Below are positions 1 to 9,367 of a stretch of DNA of 64,000 nt, one piece after another; positions within the stretch are counted from its first letter, which is position 1, and each line of letters begins with the position of its first letter. The DNA is taken from positions 34,782-98,781 of the forward strand of contig JARKNV010000012.1 of the NCBI GenBank assembly GCA_029976065.1, read 5' to 3'. The notes below the pieces were generated by a model. That model worked only from the letters and a program-made list of their open reading frames with translations, was not told the origin of the DNA and ran no database searches. The position numbers were made by a program, and so were the translations under genes. This stretch comes from Selenomonadales bacterium. GTDB lineage: Bacteria; Bacillota; Negativicutes; Sporomusales; UBA7701.

Positions 1-1
1 C

Positions 2-214
2 GGCGGCGTGTTTGTACCGGTAATGAATTATGCCGACGCCAGAGTGGACAAAACCAAAGGCGTGGTGATCTGCAGCACCGCCGACGAGGACAAGCTATCC
101 CCGCCGCTGGCAGAGTTGAGAGGCGTCTACCACAGCTACGACTATCCTTTCTATTACTACAATATTCGGCAAAACGCCGCGAACAGGGTCGAACATTTCT
201 GGAACAAGCGATGA
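2..214 (+). CDS. C-terminal end of an unidentified protein (partial)
   Basis: The reading frame is open from the left edge of the window to a TGA at 212-214, so this is the last ~70 residues of a gene that begins outside. The visible part is rich in aromatic residues (a YDYPFYYY run) and has no motif I recognise. An 80-bp gap separates it from the secretin-like gene on the same strand. It may belong to the same secretion or envelope cluster, but that rests on position alone. Confidence 0.5.
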   Translation, partial: GGVFVPVMNYADARVDKTKGVVICSTADEDKLSPPLAELRGVYHSYDYPFYYYNIRQNAANRVEHFWNKR

Positions 215-294
215 GGAAACCTTTTGCCGGAGACCAGCGCAGGCCTTGCACTGACGCTGCGGGTCGGCGACACAATTCGGGGAGTAGGTAATTT

Positions 295-1461
295 ATGAGG
301 TTGCCGTTGGCCCAAAAGATTGTTCGAGTTTATGCTGCTGCGAGCGTGCTGTTTTTCTTGAGCGTTGGCGGGATTGCGCTTGCCGAGCCCGCCGGCGCCG
401 CTGACCCTGCCGGAGCTCCTGCGGAGGCGCTGGCCGCCGATGTCGCCGGTTATCGTCTGGTCAACGGCGTCGTTATTCTGCCGATAATGCCCGGCAATGA
501 GACGGTTGTTCAGGGGCTTTTGCCGTCGCTGGCCCAGGATCCGGATTTTCAGGGGATCAGTATGACCTTGTTTACTCCGGTCGGGACAAAACCGCGGATT
601 TTGCTGTCAGGCAATCAGGGTGAAGACAGGCTTCGGTATGCGGCCGAGAAACTGAAGACCATCATAAGCAAGCTGGGCAAGCCCCACCGCTTGGTGGTTG
701 CCGCCTACTTGCGGGAGATAACGATTGAAAATGACGATACGGCGGGCCTGTCGTGGTTTCCCAATGGCGTGCAGGGCGGTCTGACTACGGGGATAACGAC
801 GGCGTATACCAGGCAATGGAATAGCAATGGGGGGACGCCCCCCAGCTTGAATAAGCAGCCCACGATAACGAAGAGCACCAGCGGTTACACGGTCGGACTG
901 ACTAATCCGGCAAATGTGACAGCGAGCCTGACGAAAGCGATGTCGAAGGGCAAGGTCATTGTCGGCAGCGAGATCAACATTGTCAATGGCACCACGGCCG
1001 AGATCAAGAATGATGATTCGATGCCTGTTCCCCTAACTTCGAATGGCGTCGTTACCTTCAATACCCAGGTTATCAGCAGTGATGTAAAGATAACGCCGAC
1101 AATAGTGAAGTTTAACGCCGACAAACCGGAGGAAAGCATTGTCCGCCTCGACGTAGTCGTGCAGCTGAGCGTGCCTACGGATACGGTGACCTTCAGCGGC
1201 GGTTCTTCAGCCCTGCAATATACCGTGCAAACGTTAACTTCCACTCTCTATACGAAGGCCAATAACGAAAGGATTATCGGCGGGCTGTTCGCGAGCGATG
1301 CCTGGATCAAATCCACCAGCGGCATTCCGATATTGATGAATGTTCCGATAGTGAAGTATTTGTTTTCTTCCCAAACGGTCAGCCTGCAGCATTCGGCGTC
1401 GATTCTGACCCTCGCGGTCCGCATTCTGCCAGTAACCAAGGGAGATGGTTATGATTATTGA
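295..1461 (+). CDS. Short secretin-domain protein, copy 1
   Basis: 388 residues with an N-terminal signal peptide (hydrophobic to about residue 30, then an Ala/Pro-rich linker). Residues ~60-130 resemble one secretin N-type (KH-like) subdomain. The C-terminal ~200 residues carry secretin features: the strand pattern ending VISSDVKITPTIV, a GGLF segment, then IPILMNVPIVKYLFSS, close to the G-IP-LG-LF signature of GspD/PilQ-like channels. Family secretins of type II secretion or type IV pili usually have several N domains and 500-700 residues, so this is a stripped-down version. It probably sits in the outer membrane of a diderm Firmicute. It overlaps the next gene by a few bases, and that gene is a paralogue. 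Whether it forms a channel is an inference. Confidence 0.7.
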   Translation: MRLPLAQKIVRVYAAASVLFFLSVGGIALAEPAGAADPAGAPAEALAADVAGYRLVNGVVILPIMPGNETVVQGLLPSLAQDPDFQGISMTLFTPVGTKPRILLSGNQGEDRLRYAAEKLKTIISKLGKPHRLVVAAYLREITIENDDTAGLSWFPNGVQGGLTTGITTAYTRQWNSNGGTPPSLNKQPTITKSTSGYTVGLTNPANVTASLTKAMSKGKVIVGSEINIVNGTTAEIKNDDSMPVPLTSNGVVTFNTQVISSDVKITPTIVKFNADKPEESIVRLDVVVQLSVPTDTVTFSGGSSALQYTVQTLTSTLYTKANNERIIGGLFASDAWIKSTSGIPILMNVPIVKYLFSSQTVSLQHSASILTLAVRILPVTKGDGYDY

Positions 1462-2569
1462 CAGATACACCGGCCGGGTCGTCACTAAAATGCTGCTGAT
1501 GGCGGCGGCAGCGTTGCTGCTCATCGGCGCATATGCCCCCCCGGCTTACGCCGAAGGCGATAACGCGGACATAGCGGTGGAAAATGGCACGGTAATGCTG
1601 CCGGTGGTGCACGGCAACGCGCCGGCGGTGACCAACCTGCTGACCTACCTGCAGCAAATGCCGGAGTTTACGGGCATGTCGGTGTCGCTGTTGCAGCCGA
1701 AGGGCGCCCCGGCGATGGTGCTGCTGTCAGGGGCGGATGAATCTCAACTGCGAAGCGCGGCCGCCAAGCTGCAGACGCTGCTGGCGGAAGTGGGCCGGCC
1801 GCACTTGCTGATAATTTCCGCCTATCTGCGCGAGCTGGATATGACTAATAACCAGTCGACAGGTATCGACTGGTCGTCGCTCACCGGCAATATGACTTAC
1901 GGCGTCAGTTCGTGGCAGCGTTCGGTCGGCGGCAGTACCCATCAATTTTTTCCCAATATAGGGCAGTGGGTGAAGACGGTGCAGGGGTCGGTCACCGATA
2001 CACTGACGGCAGGGGTGCCGGCGCCGACGAGCGGCGCGATGGGCTTCAACGCCCAACTGACAAAATCACTGTCCAAGAGCAGGGTCATCATGGGCAGCAA
2101 TGTGTACACGCCCAACGGCATTCAAGGCGAATTGCTCAGTCAAACGGTCGTGCCGCTGCAGACGACCGACAGCAACGGGAATGCAACCCTGACCTCGCAG
2201 ACGATCAGCAGCGATGTAAAAATTACTCCCACCATCGTGAAATATGATGCCGATAAGCCGGCCGAAAGCGTCGTCAAGCTTGATGTATACATGCAGATGG
2301 CGCTGGTTACCGGCAGTGTCCAGGTAGGGCAGCAGTCTGCCAAAGAATTTTCCACCAAGACGCTGACGACCACCGGGCTCGTCAGCGCTGACAGCAGCGT
2401 CTATGTCGCCGGTGTTTTCGCCGGCGACACCGAAACGCGGTCGGTCAACGGCATCCCGATATTGATGAAGATACCCTTTCTTAAGTATTTATTCAGCCAG
2501 GAAACTAAGCAATTGACCCATAAGGTCGGCGTGCTGACCGTTTCGGTACGCATTCTGCCGGAGCAGTAG
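1451..2569 (+). CDS. Short secretin-domain protein, copy 2
   Basis: About 372 residues and clearly paralogous to the preceding gene: same signal peptide, one N-type subdomain, the shared string ISSDVKITPTIVK, and a C-terminal secretin signature (GIPILMKIPFLKYLFSQ, ending in a VSVRILPEQ strand). I chose ATG 1451 because an AAGGGAG ribosome-binding site at 1438-1444 abuts the alternative ATG at 1445 but is well spaced for 1451. The start lies inside the end of copy 1, so the two are translationally coupled and probably arose by tandem duplication. They may form a hetero-oligomer in the outer membrane. The substrate is unknown. Confidence 0.7.
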   Translation: MIIDRYTGRVVTKMLLMAAAALLLIGAYAPPAYAEGDNADIAVENGTVMLPVVHGNAPAVTNLLTYLQQMPEFTGMSVSLLQPKGAPAMVLLSGADESQLRSAAAKLQTLLAEVGRPHLLIISAYLRELDMTNNQSTGIDWSSLTGNMTYGVSSWQRSVGGSTHQFFPNIGQWVKTVQGSVTDTLTAGVPAPTSGAMGFNAQLTKSLSKSRVIMGSNVYTPNGIQGELLSQTVVPLQTTDSNGNATLTSQTISSDVKITPTIVKYDADKPAESVVKLDVYMQMALVTGSVQVGQQSAKEFSTKTLTTTGLVSADSSVYVAGVFAGDTETRSVNGIPILMKIPFLKYLFSQETKQLTHKVGVLTVSVRILPEQ

Positions 2570-2605
2570 ACCTGTATTTACGCCTACATGAGCGGGGGTA
2601 AGAGG

Positions 2606-3298
2606 ATGCCTGTGACAAAATGGTTTAAGCGAGACTGGCGTTTGCTGTTGGCTGTCGCCGCAATGGTTGCCGTTATTGTCTGCGGCTTGGCGGCCCAGGG
2701 TGTTTATGCAGCGGAGAAGGGGCAGGAGGAGCAAAAAAAGGTTTTGCCGCCTACCCTGGCCGTGACGCTTGAGGACGAGGACGGTCAGCCGATCAGCGGC
2801 GTTGAGGTTCATGCCATGCCAGGCAATCTGGCCGGCAAGGAGAAAGCGCGGGCCCGGACGGATGAAAAAGGTAAAGCGGTGTTCAAGCATTTAAAGAGCG
2901 GCGCGTATTATTTCTACGCCAATGTCGCAGCGCTCCGCAGCCATGATGGATACGATTTCCCGGCGATAATCAAGGAGACCAAAAGCTATGTCTCCCACTA
3001 TATTTCGGAGACCAAACGGTTCGATCTCAGTGAAGACGCCGAGTGCACCTTGACGATCAAAAGAAGCAACTATATCATGCTCGAAACTTTTCTCGACGTG
3101 TATAAACCCGACAAAATCGTGCTGATGAGCAAAAAGCGGGGCGTCGGCCAGAACATCGCCATAGGATCGAACGACTTTATCCAGCTTTATCTGCCGATGG
3201 GCGAGAAGTATCAGATGGTTACGGTTAAGGACGGCGATTTCGATTCGTGGATTATCGAATTTTATGCCCATGAACGGCTGCGCATCGAGCTGCTGTAG
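2606..3298 (+). CDS. Secreted protein with carboxypeptidase-regulatory-like (Ig) domain
   Basis: 230 residues from ATG 2606; an in-frame ATG at 2588 has no ribosome-binding site, whereas GGGGGT lies about 9 bases before 2606. A single hydrophobic segment (about residues 10-35) looks like a signal peptide or membrane anchor. A beta-sandwich module follows, typical of CarboxypepD_reg/CNA-B folds (LAVTLEDEDGQPISGVEV, then TDEKGKAVFKHLKSGAYYF). The C-terminal half is not recognised. It follows the two secretin-like genes on the same strand within 40 bp, so it may be a periplasmic partner of that system. No catalytic motif is visible. Confidence 0.6.
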   Translation: MPVTKWFKRDWRLLLAVAAMVAVIVCGLAAQGVYAAEKGQEEQKKVLPPTLAVTLEDEDGQPISGVEVHAMPGNLAGKEKARARTDEKGKAVFKHLKSGAYYFYANVAALRSHDGYDFPAIIKETKSYVSHYISETKRFDLSEDAECTLTIKRSNYIMLETFLDVYKPDKIVLMSKKRGVGQNIAIGSNDFIQLYLPMGEKYQMVTVKDGDFDSWIIEFYAHERLRIELL

Positions 3299-3450
3299 CT
3301 CTTGTTCCCGTCAGGGTCGGCATTAGCCGAATTAGCCGAAAGGCTGCAATATAACATCGTCTTGTCTCTTGTGCTGGTGCTGAGCGTTTTTTCGGGCGCG
3401 GGGGCACGGGCCGACGGCACGCCGCCGTCGCCGGCATCGGCGGTAGCGCT

Positions 3451-4020
3451 TTACAAAAAGAGCACTTTTCCATTCTTTATACAATAGATTGCGCCATGAA
3501 TTTGCAGTCCTTCGGTTACAATGGCTCTTCGAAGAATGGGGCTGGCTGCCAACTTGTGAATAGCCAGACAGACATTTTCAATGATAGCGTTTGATGTTAT
3601 ATCGCCGCATTGTGTTTCAGCCAGTTGTACAGCGGGCAGGATAGCTTGGACGACCGCCGCTATTTGACCGGGTTGCGGCTCGCCTGCCACTGCTGCCTTG
3701 ACCGCGCCGCAGTCCTGATGACCCAGCACCACGATGAGTCTCACGCCAAGATATTCAACCGCATATTCGATACTGCCAAGAGTAACGTTATCCACCGCTT
3801 GTCCGGCGGTTCTTACGACAAACAGATCGCCCAGTCCTTGGTCAAATATGATTTCAGGGGGAACCCGTGAATCTGAGCAGCCAAATATTACGGCGAAAGG
3901 ATATTGTCCTTCGGCAAGCTCCCGTCTTCTATCGTGATCTGTGTTTACATATGCGTATCTCTCGGTTACAAAACGCATGTTGCCATAAAATAGCTTTTTT
4001 AATGCTTGGTCAGCATTCAT
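3451..4020 (-). CDS. Beta-class carbonic anhydrase
   Basis: 189 residues. It interconverts CO2 and bicarbonate in the cytoplasm. Zinc-site motifs are present: CSDSR (Cys48, Asp50, Arg52) and GHQDCGA (His101, Cys104). Spacing and length fit the beta family. I chose ATG 4020 because AAGGAGAGG lies about 10 bases upstream; a TTG start at 4047 would place that ribosome-binding site inside the gene. It is divergent from the nif transcription unit and convergent with the 2606 gene. Base composition is visibly less GC-rich than its neighbours, which could reflect later acquisition. Confidence 0.92.
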   Translation of the reverse strand: MNADQALKKLFYGNMRFVTERYAYVNTDHDRRRELAEGQYPFAVIFGCSDSRVPPEIIFDQGLGDLFVVRTAGQAVDNVTLGSIEYAVEYLGVRLIVVLGHQDCGAVKAAVAGEPQPGQIAAVVQAILPAVQLAETQCGDITSNAIIENVCLAIHKLAASPILRRAIVTEGLQIHGAIYCIKNGKVLFL

Positions 4021-4075
4021 CTGCTTTTTTCCTCTCCTTAATTTCAAGTGAGGCGATCCATAGCTTAAGCGGATT

Positions 4076-4104
4076 TTGACAATACGCTTTATACATAATA
4101 TGTA
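4076..4104 (+). promoter_or_regulatory. Putative sigma-A promoter of an ORF-less transcript
   Basis: Consensus -35 TTGACA at 4076-4081, 17 bases, then TATGTA at 4099-4104. The -10 is weak. It points toward the structured stretch and intrinsic terminator ending near 4240, and away from the divergent carbonic anhydrase gene. Confidence 0.45.
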
Positions 4105-4109
4105 GACGT

Positions 4110-4240
4110 ATGCCGGGGTGCTCCTGGCGTAACGAGTGCGTCAGGAGCATTCGGTCTAAACCGGGTATTGAAAGAGGGGCACAAGCTGGAGAAATGAGGG
4201 GCGGAGGAAAAACAGCGGCGGAGGCCGCTGTTTTTGCGTT
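4110..4240 (+). ncRNA. Candidate small structured RNA upstream of nif
   Basis: About 130 bases lie between a promoter-like element (4076-4104) and an intrinsic terminator (4208-4240), with no plausible ORF. It contains a stem of TGCTCCTG pairing with CAGGAGCA (about 4120-4152) and a purine-rich, probably single-stranded stretch before the terminator. I do not recognise an RNA family. It could be a small regulatory RNA, or a leader whose gene has been lost. The position directly before the nif promoter is suggestive but proves nothing. Confidence 0.4.
4208..4240 (+). terminator. Intrinsic terminator before nif promoter
   Basis: Perfect 12-bp stem AAAAACAGCGGC/GCCGCTGTTTTT (4208-4219 with 4224-4235), loop GGAG, ending in a T-rich tail. 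A near-identical hairpin follows nifV at 15499. It insulates the nif promoter from upstream transcription. Confidence 0.8.
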
Positions 4241-4281
4241 TTGGGGGGGGAAATGAATATTGCGAATATGGCCGGTGGGTA

Positions 4282-4310
4282 TTGACCGGCGGAAAAGTCT
4301 GTGGTATAGT
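4282..4310 (+). promoter_or_regulatory. Putative nif operon promoter (sigma-A type)
   Basis: TTGACC (4282-4287), 17-base spacer, TATAGT (4305-4310). The predicted start is near 4317, giving a leader of about 350 nt before nifH. No sigma-54 (-24/-12) element was found between 4240 and 4668, so control is more likely through the leader RNA or a repressor than through NifA. Confidence 0.65.
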
Positions 4311-4327
4311 AACGACAATATTAAGAA

Positions 4328-4366
4328 GCAAAGGCGCTTTGGAGCTAGGCTCCGAAGCGCCTTTGC
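4328..4366 (+). promoter_or_regulatory. nif leader hairpin 1
   Basis: A 12-bp perfect stem GCAAAGGCGCTT/AAGCGCCTTTGC, extended by TGGAG/CTCCG around a CTAGG loop. It starts about 11 nt after the predicted transcription start. No U-run follows, so it does not look like a simple terminator. Confidence 0.75.
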
Positions 4367-4422
4367 ATATGCTTGACCTTGCCAACCGAATAATGTCCGG
4401 CGGTTTGGTACCAGCATGATAG

Positions 4423-4460
4423 CATCGGGGCTAATAAACAGCTGTTTATTGGCCCCGATG
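4423..4460 (+). promoter_or_regulatory. nif leader hairpin 2 (38-bp palindrome)
   Basis: The two 19-base arms (4423-4441 and 4442-4460) are complementary throughout apart from one T-G wobble: CATCGGGGC...GCCCCGATG with AATAAACAG/CTGTTTATT inside. As DNA it could bind a dimeric regulator. As RNA it would form a very long hairpin just before the leader-peptide ribosome-binding site. Confidence 0.7.
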
Positions 4461-4492
4461 TGTTCATATACAGGCTTGATAGAGGAGGTGAC

Positions 4493-4525
4493 ATGTCTTC
4501 GGCATGGCCGAGAGGAAAAAAATAG
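4493..4525 (+). CDS. 10-codon leader peptide in the nif mRNA
   Basis: ATG at 4493 has a near-perfect ribosome-binding site (AGAGGAGGTG, 4481-4490), followed by nine more codons and TAG at 4523. The predicted peptide is MSSAWPRGKK. The stop codon lies one base before hairpin 3, the geometry expected where translation of a short ORF controls folding of the downstream RNA. Expression is not proven. There is no run of one amino-acid codon to suggest classical amino-acid attenuation; one Trp and two Lys codons are present. Confidence 0.5.
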   Translation: MSSAWPRGKK

Positions 4526-4526
4526 A

Positions 4527-5496
<970 letters not shown>

Positions 5497-5520
5497 TGAG
5501 AGTGAAGGGAGACGAGGATA

Positions 5521-5847
5521 ATGCTACTGATTCGCGCGATCGTCAGGCCGGAGAAGAAGGATGAGGTATTGTCCGAGTTATCGCGGGCCGGTTTCCACGC
5601 CGCCACCGTTATCGACGTCGTCGGCCGCGGCAAGCAGAAGGGCATCAAGATCGGCGGCATCGTGTACGACGAGATTCCCAAGTCCCTCATCCTCATGGCT
5701 ATCCGCGACGAGGATAAGGACGACGTTATCCGCACGGTGCTGAGTGTGGCGAAAACGAGCGAGAAAGGCGCCTATGGCGACGGCAAGGTGTTCGTCAGCC
5801 CGCTGGAGGAGGCGTACACCATCTCCAGCGGCGCCAAGGGCCTGTAG
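5521..5847 (+). CDS. nifI1: Nitrogen regulatory PII-family protein NifI1
   Basis: 108 residues starting MLLIRAIVRPEKKDEV, a PII (GlnB) fold. Its place between nifH and nifD is diagnostic of NifI1. In methanogens the NifI1-NifI2 complex binds the MoFe protein when ammonium is present and 2-oxoglutarate is low, blocking NifH docking (switch-off). The same role is inferred here. A GGGAGACGAGG ribosome-binding site precedes ATG 5521, and the gene ends 11 bp before nifI2. Confidence 0.93.
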   Translation: MLLIRAIVRPEKKDEVLSELSRAGFHAATVIDVVGRGKQKGIKIGGIVYDEIPKSLILMAIRDEDKDDVIRTVLSVAKTSEKGAYGDGKVFVSPLEEAYTISSGAKGL

Positions 5848-5858
5848 GGGGGCTGGCG

Positions 5859-6275
5859 ATGAAGGAGATAATCGCGGTCATCCGCATGAATAGGACCAAC
5901 GCGATGAAACGGGCGCTGGTCGAGGCCGGAGTGGTCGGCTTTACGGCCACCAGGGTACTGGGCCGGGGCAAGCTGGTCGACGATCCGGCGGTGATCGCCG
6001 AACGGCGGGAGCGGCTGCTGGCCCTGGCCGGCGACGAGGTCGTCGAGCCGGCCGAGACGGAGCAGCTTGTCGACGGCTTTCTCGACGGCTCGCGGCTGTT
6101 CCCCCGCCGGCTGTTCACGATCATGGCCCACGACGGGGATGTGCCCCGCATCGTGGACGCGATCATGAAAGCAAATCGCACCACCAACAAGGTGGGCGAC
6201 GGCAAGATTTTCGTCCTGCCCGTTCTCGACGCCGTCCGCGTGCGCACCGGCGAGGCCGGCGACGCCGCTCTGTAA
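5859..6275 (+). CDS. nifI2: Nitrogen regulatory PII-family protein NifI2
   Basis: 138 residues, longer than NifI1, as is usual for NifI2, because of an enlarged T-loop region (about residues 40-85). The PII ending KVGDGKIFVLPVLDAVRVRTGE is clear. Together with NifI1 it should give post-translational control of nitrogenase by ammonium and 2-oxoglutarate. The pair fits a nif operon that lacks an obvious NifA/sigma-54 promoter. Confidence 0.93.
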   Translation: MKEIIAVIRMNRTNAMKRALVEAGVVGFTATRVLGRGKLVDDPAVIAERRERLLALAGDEVVEPAETEQLVDGFLDGSRLFPRRLFTIMAHDGDVPRIVDAIMKANRTTNKVGDGKIFVLPVLDAVRVRTGEAGDAAL

Positions 6276-6293
6276 GAAAAGGAGGTATGGAAG

Positions 6294-7907
6294 ATGGCCA
6301 TGACTCTGGAAGAAATCGGCGAACTGCTTGCCAAGTATCCGGCGAAGGTGGAGAAAAACCGCAAGAAGCACATCGTCGTCAAGGATTCGTCGGCCGGCCG
6401 GCAGGAGATAGAAGCGAACACCCGCACCATCCCGGGCATCATCACCAACCGCGGCTGCGCCTATGCCGGCTGCAAGGGCGTGGTCCTCGGCCCGCTCAAG
6501 GATATGGTCCACATCACCCACGGGCCGATCGGCTGCGCGTTCTATACCTGGGGCGCCCGCCGCAACAAGGCGAGGTCGGAGGACCCCGGGCAGAATTTCA
6601 TGAATTATTGCGTTTCCACCGACATGCAGGAGAGCGACATCGTGTTCGGCGGCGAGAAGAAGCTGGCCAAGGTGATCGACGAGGTGGCGGAGATTTTCAG
6701 GCCCAAGGCGATTACCGTATCGGCCACCTGCCCGGTCGGCCTGATCGGCGACGATATCAACGCCGTGGCCAAGGCGGCCGAGGAGCGGCTGGGCATCCCG
6801 GTGCTGGCGTTCAGCTGCGAGGGCTACAAAGGGGTGAGCCAGTCGGCCGGCCACCATATCGCCAACAACGGCCTGATGGATAGGGTGATCGGCGCCGGCG
6901 ACCGCGAGGCGGCTCCCGGCAAGTACCCGATCAACATCCTCGGCGAGTACAACATCGGCGGTGACAGCTGGGAGATCGAGAGGGTTCTCGACGAAATCGG
7001 CTATACGGTGGTGTCGGTAATGACGGGCGACGGCTCCTACGAGGAGCTCAAGAACGCCCACACCGCCGAGCTCAATCTCGTGCAGTGCCACCGCTCGATC
7101 AACTATATAGCCGGCATGCTGGAGACTAAGTACGGCACGCCGTGGCTGAAGGTCAACTTCATCGGCCTGAAGGCCACCGCCGAGTCGCTGCGCAACATGG
7201 CCCGCTACTTCGACGACCCGGACCTCACCGCCCGGACGGAGGAGGTCATCGCCCGCGAGCTCGCCCGGGTGGAGCCGCAGATGGAGCAATACCGCAAGCT
7301 GTGCGAGGGCAAGACGGCCTTCTGCTTCGTGGGCGGCTCCCGCGGCCACCATTACCAGGGCCTGTTCGCCGAGCTGGGCATCGACACGGTGCTGGCCGGC
7401 TACGAGTTCGCCCACCGCGACGATTACGAGGGGCGGGAGGTCATCCCGGAGATCAAGACGGACGCCGATTCGAAGAACATCCCCGATCTCCATGTGACCG
7501 CCGACGAGCGCCGTTTCCGCCTCAAGCTGTCGCCGGAGAGGATGGCGGAGCTGCAGAGGCACATTCCCCTCAGCTACTACGCCGGCATGCACGTCGACAT
7601 GGCGGACGGCACGGTCATGGTCGACGACCTCAACCACTACGAGACGGAGGAGTTCATCAAGCTGCTGAAGCCGGATATCTTCGCCTCCGGCATCAAGGAT
7701 AAGTATGTTGTGCAGAAGATGGGCATCCCGGCTAAGCAGCTGCACTCCTACGACTACAGCGGCCCTTACGCCGGCTTCGGCGGCGCGGTGAATTTCGCCC
7801 GCGACGTGAGCATGGGCTTCGTGTCGCCGACCTGGAACTTCATCGTTCCCCCCTGGAAGGAAGAGCCGCTTTTGACCGGCTCGGTAACCGAGGAAGGAGT
7901 GGCCTGA
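6294..7907 (+). CDS. nifD: Nitrogenase MoFe protein alpha subunit NifD
   Basis: 537 residues. P-cluster cysteines are Cys55 (RGCAYAGC), Cys81 (GPIGC) and Cys146 (SATCPVG). FeMo-cofactor ligands are Cys265 (NLVQCHRS) and His484 (HSYDYSGPY). EGYKGVSQS matches the Gln191/His195 region of the Azotobacter enzyme. The length and the extra segment around residues 380-430 match clostridial-type NifD rather than proteobacterial NifD. The molybdenum enzyme is favoured over VnfD/AnfD by the NifD-type active-site motifs and by nifE, nifN and nifV nearby. GGAGG precedes ATG 6294. Confidence 0.98.
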   Translation: MAMTLEEIGELLAKYPAKVEKNRKKHIVVKDSSAGRQEIEANTRTIPGIITNRGCAYAGCKGVVLGPLKDMVHITHGPIGCAFYTWGARRNKARSEDPGQNFMNYCVSTDMQESDIVFGGEKKLAKVIDEVAEIFRPKAITVSATCPVGLIGDDINAVAKAAEERLGIPVLAFSCEGYKGVSQSAGHHIANNGLMDRVIGAGDREAAPGKYPINILGEYNIGGDSWEIERVLDEIGYTVVSVMTGDGSYEELKNAHTAELNLVQCHRSINYIAGMLETKYGTPWLKVNFIGLKATAESLRNMARYFDDPDLTARTEEVIARELARVEPQMEQYRKLCEGKTAFCFVGGSRGHHYQGLFAELGIDTVLAGYEFAHRDDYEGREVIPEIKTDADSKNIPDLHVTADERRFRLKLSPERMAELQRHIPLSYYAGMHVDMADGTVMVDDLNHYETEEFIKLLKPDIFASGIKDKYVVQKMGIPAKQLHSYDYSGPYAGFGGAVNFARDVSMGFVSPTWNFIVPPWKEEPLLTGSVTEEGVA

Positions 7908-7908
7908 A

Positions 7909-9297
7909 ATGCTTGACGCAACCCCCAAGGAATTAAAAGATCGCACCAGCGGCGGCATGATCAATCCCGCCAAGACCTGCCAGCCCATCGGCGCCATGTA
8001 TGCCGCCCTGGGGGTGCACGGCTGCCTGCCCCACAGCCACGGGTCGCAGGGCTGCTGCTCGTTCCACCGCATGCACCTCACCCGCCATTTCCGCGACCCG
8101 ATCATGGCTTCGACCAGTTCTTTCACCGAGGGCGCGTCGGTATTCGGCGGCGGGGCCAACCTGAAGACGGCGATCAAGAACATCTTCCAGATTTACAATC
8201 CCGACATCATCGCCGTCCACACCACCTGCCTGACCGAGACGATCGGCGACGATATCCCCAGCATCATCAAGGACGCCGAAATCCCGGAGGGCAAGACGGT
8301 CTTTCACGCCAACACCCCCAGCTATCAGGGCTCACATATCACCGGTTTTTCCAACATGACCAAGGCGATGGTGAATTACTTCGCCGAGGCGGCCGCCGCC
8401 ATCAAGAAGGAGCAGGTCAACCTCATCCCCGGGTTCGTCAATCCCGGCGATATGCGGGAGATCAAGCGCATCGCTCAGCTGATGGGCGCTCCCTTCATCA
8501 TGTTCCCCGACACCAGCGGCGTCGTCGATACGCCGATGACCGGCGAGTTCGTGATGTACCCCAAGGGCGGCACGACGCTGGCCGCTTTGGCCGACAGCGG
8601 CAACAGCAAGCTGACCGTGGCTCTCGGGCGGTTCGCCTCCAGCGACGCCGCCGCGGCGCTGGCCAAGAAATGCAAGGTGCCGGCCGTCACCCTCAAGACG
8701 CCGGTCGGCATCAAGGCCACCGATGCCCTGGTGATGGCGCTGCGGCGGGCGTTCGCCCAGGAGGTGCCGTGGGAGCTTGAGGAGGAGCGCGGTCAGCTGG
8801 TCGATATCATGACAGACACCCATTTCCACTTCCACGGCAAGCGGGTGGCCATCTTCGGCGATCCCGACATCGTCACCGGCCTGACGGAATTCGCCGTCAG
8901 TCTCGGCATGGCGCCCGCGCATGTCCTCACCGGCACGCCGGGCGGCGCCATCGGCTCGGATGTCGGCAGTTTCGAGGAGGATATCGCCGAGATCGTCGGC
9001 CAGGCCGGCCACAAGGCCAACATCAAGGCGGGCGGCGACCTCTTCACTCTCCACCAGTGGCTCAAGAACGAACCGGTCGACCTGCTGATCGGCAACACGT
9101 ACGGCAAGTATATCGCCAGGGCGGAAGACATTCCCTTCGTCCGCGTCGGCTTTCCCGTTCTCGACCGTAGCGTCCATTCCTATCTGCCGGTCGTGGGTTA
9201 CCGCGGGGCGATGCGGCTGGTGGAGATGATCGCCGGCGCGCTGCTCGACCGCCAGGACCGCGACGCGGCCGACGAGGATTTCGAACTGGTAATGTGA
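7909..9297 (+). CDS. nifK: Nitrogenase MoFe protein beta subunit NifK
   Basis: 462 residues. P-cluster ligands are Cys24 (KTCQPIGA), Cys49 (HGSQGC) and Cys107 (TTCLTETIGDD), with Ser138 (TPSYQGSH). It lacks the ~50-residue N-terminal extension of proteobacterial NifK, as in Clostridium, which complements the enlarged NifD. It starts 1 bp after the nifD stop and is tightly co-translated with it. Confidence 0.98.
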   Translation: MLDATPKELKDRTSGGMINPAKTCQPIGAMYAALGVHGCLPHSHGSQGCCSFHRMHLTRHFRDPIMASTSSFTEGASVFGGGANLKTAIKNIFQIYNPDIIAVHTTCLTETIGDDIPSIIKDAEIPEGKTVFHANTPSYQGSHITGFSNMTKAMVNYFAEAAAAIKKEQVNLIPGFVNPGDMREIKRIAQLMGAPFIMFPDTSGVVDTPMTGEFVMYPKGGTTLAALADSGNSKLTVALGRFASSDAAAALAKKCKVPAVTLKTPVGIKATDALVMALRRAFAQEVPWELEEERGQLVDIMTDTHFHFHGKRVAIFGDPDIVTGLTEFAVSLGMAPAHVLTGTPGGAIGSDVGSFEEDIAEIVGQAGHKANIKAGGDLFTLHQWLKNEPVDLLIGNTYGKYIARAEDIPFVRVGFPVLDRSVHSYLPVVGYRGAMRLVEMIAGALLDRQDRDAADEDFELVM

Positions 9298-9367
9298 CCA
9301 GGCTGCCCTAAAGCTCGCCTGAGTTAACGGCAAATACCGCGACCGCGGGAAAAGGGAGTGACAGATC

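Noticed and set aside
3302..3487. 61-codon frame with a signal-peptide-like segment between the Ig-like protein and carbonic anhydrase genes
   Set aside because: TTG start without a ribosome-binding site; it runs into the convergent carbonic anhydrase gene. At most a remnant of a lost gene.
5772..8183. 803-codon open frame on the minus strand across nifI1-nifI2-nifD-nifK
   Set aside because: It is antisense to unmistakable nif genes; long antisense frames arise from GC-rich third codon positions. No ribosome-binding site or family match.
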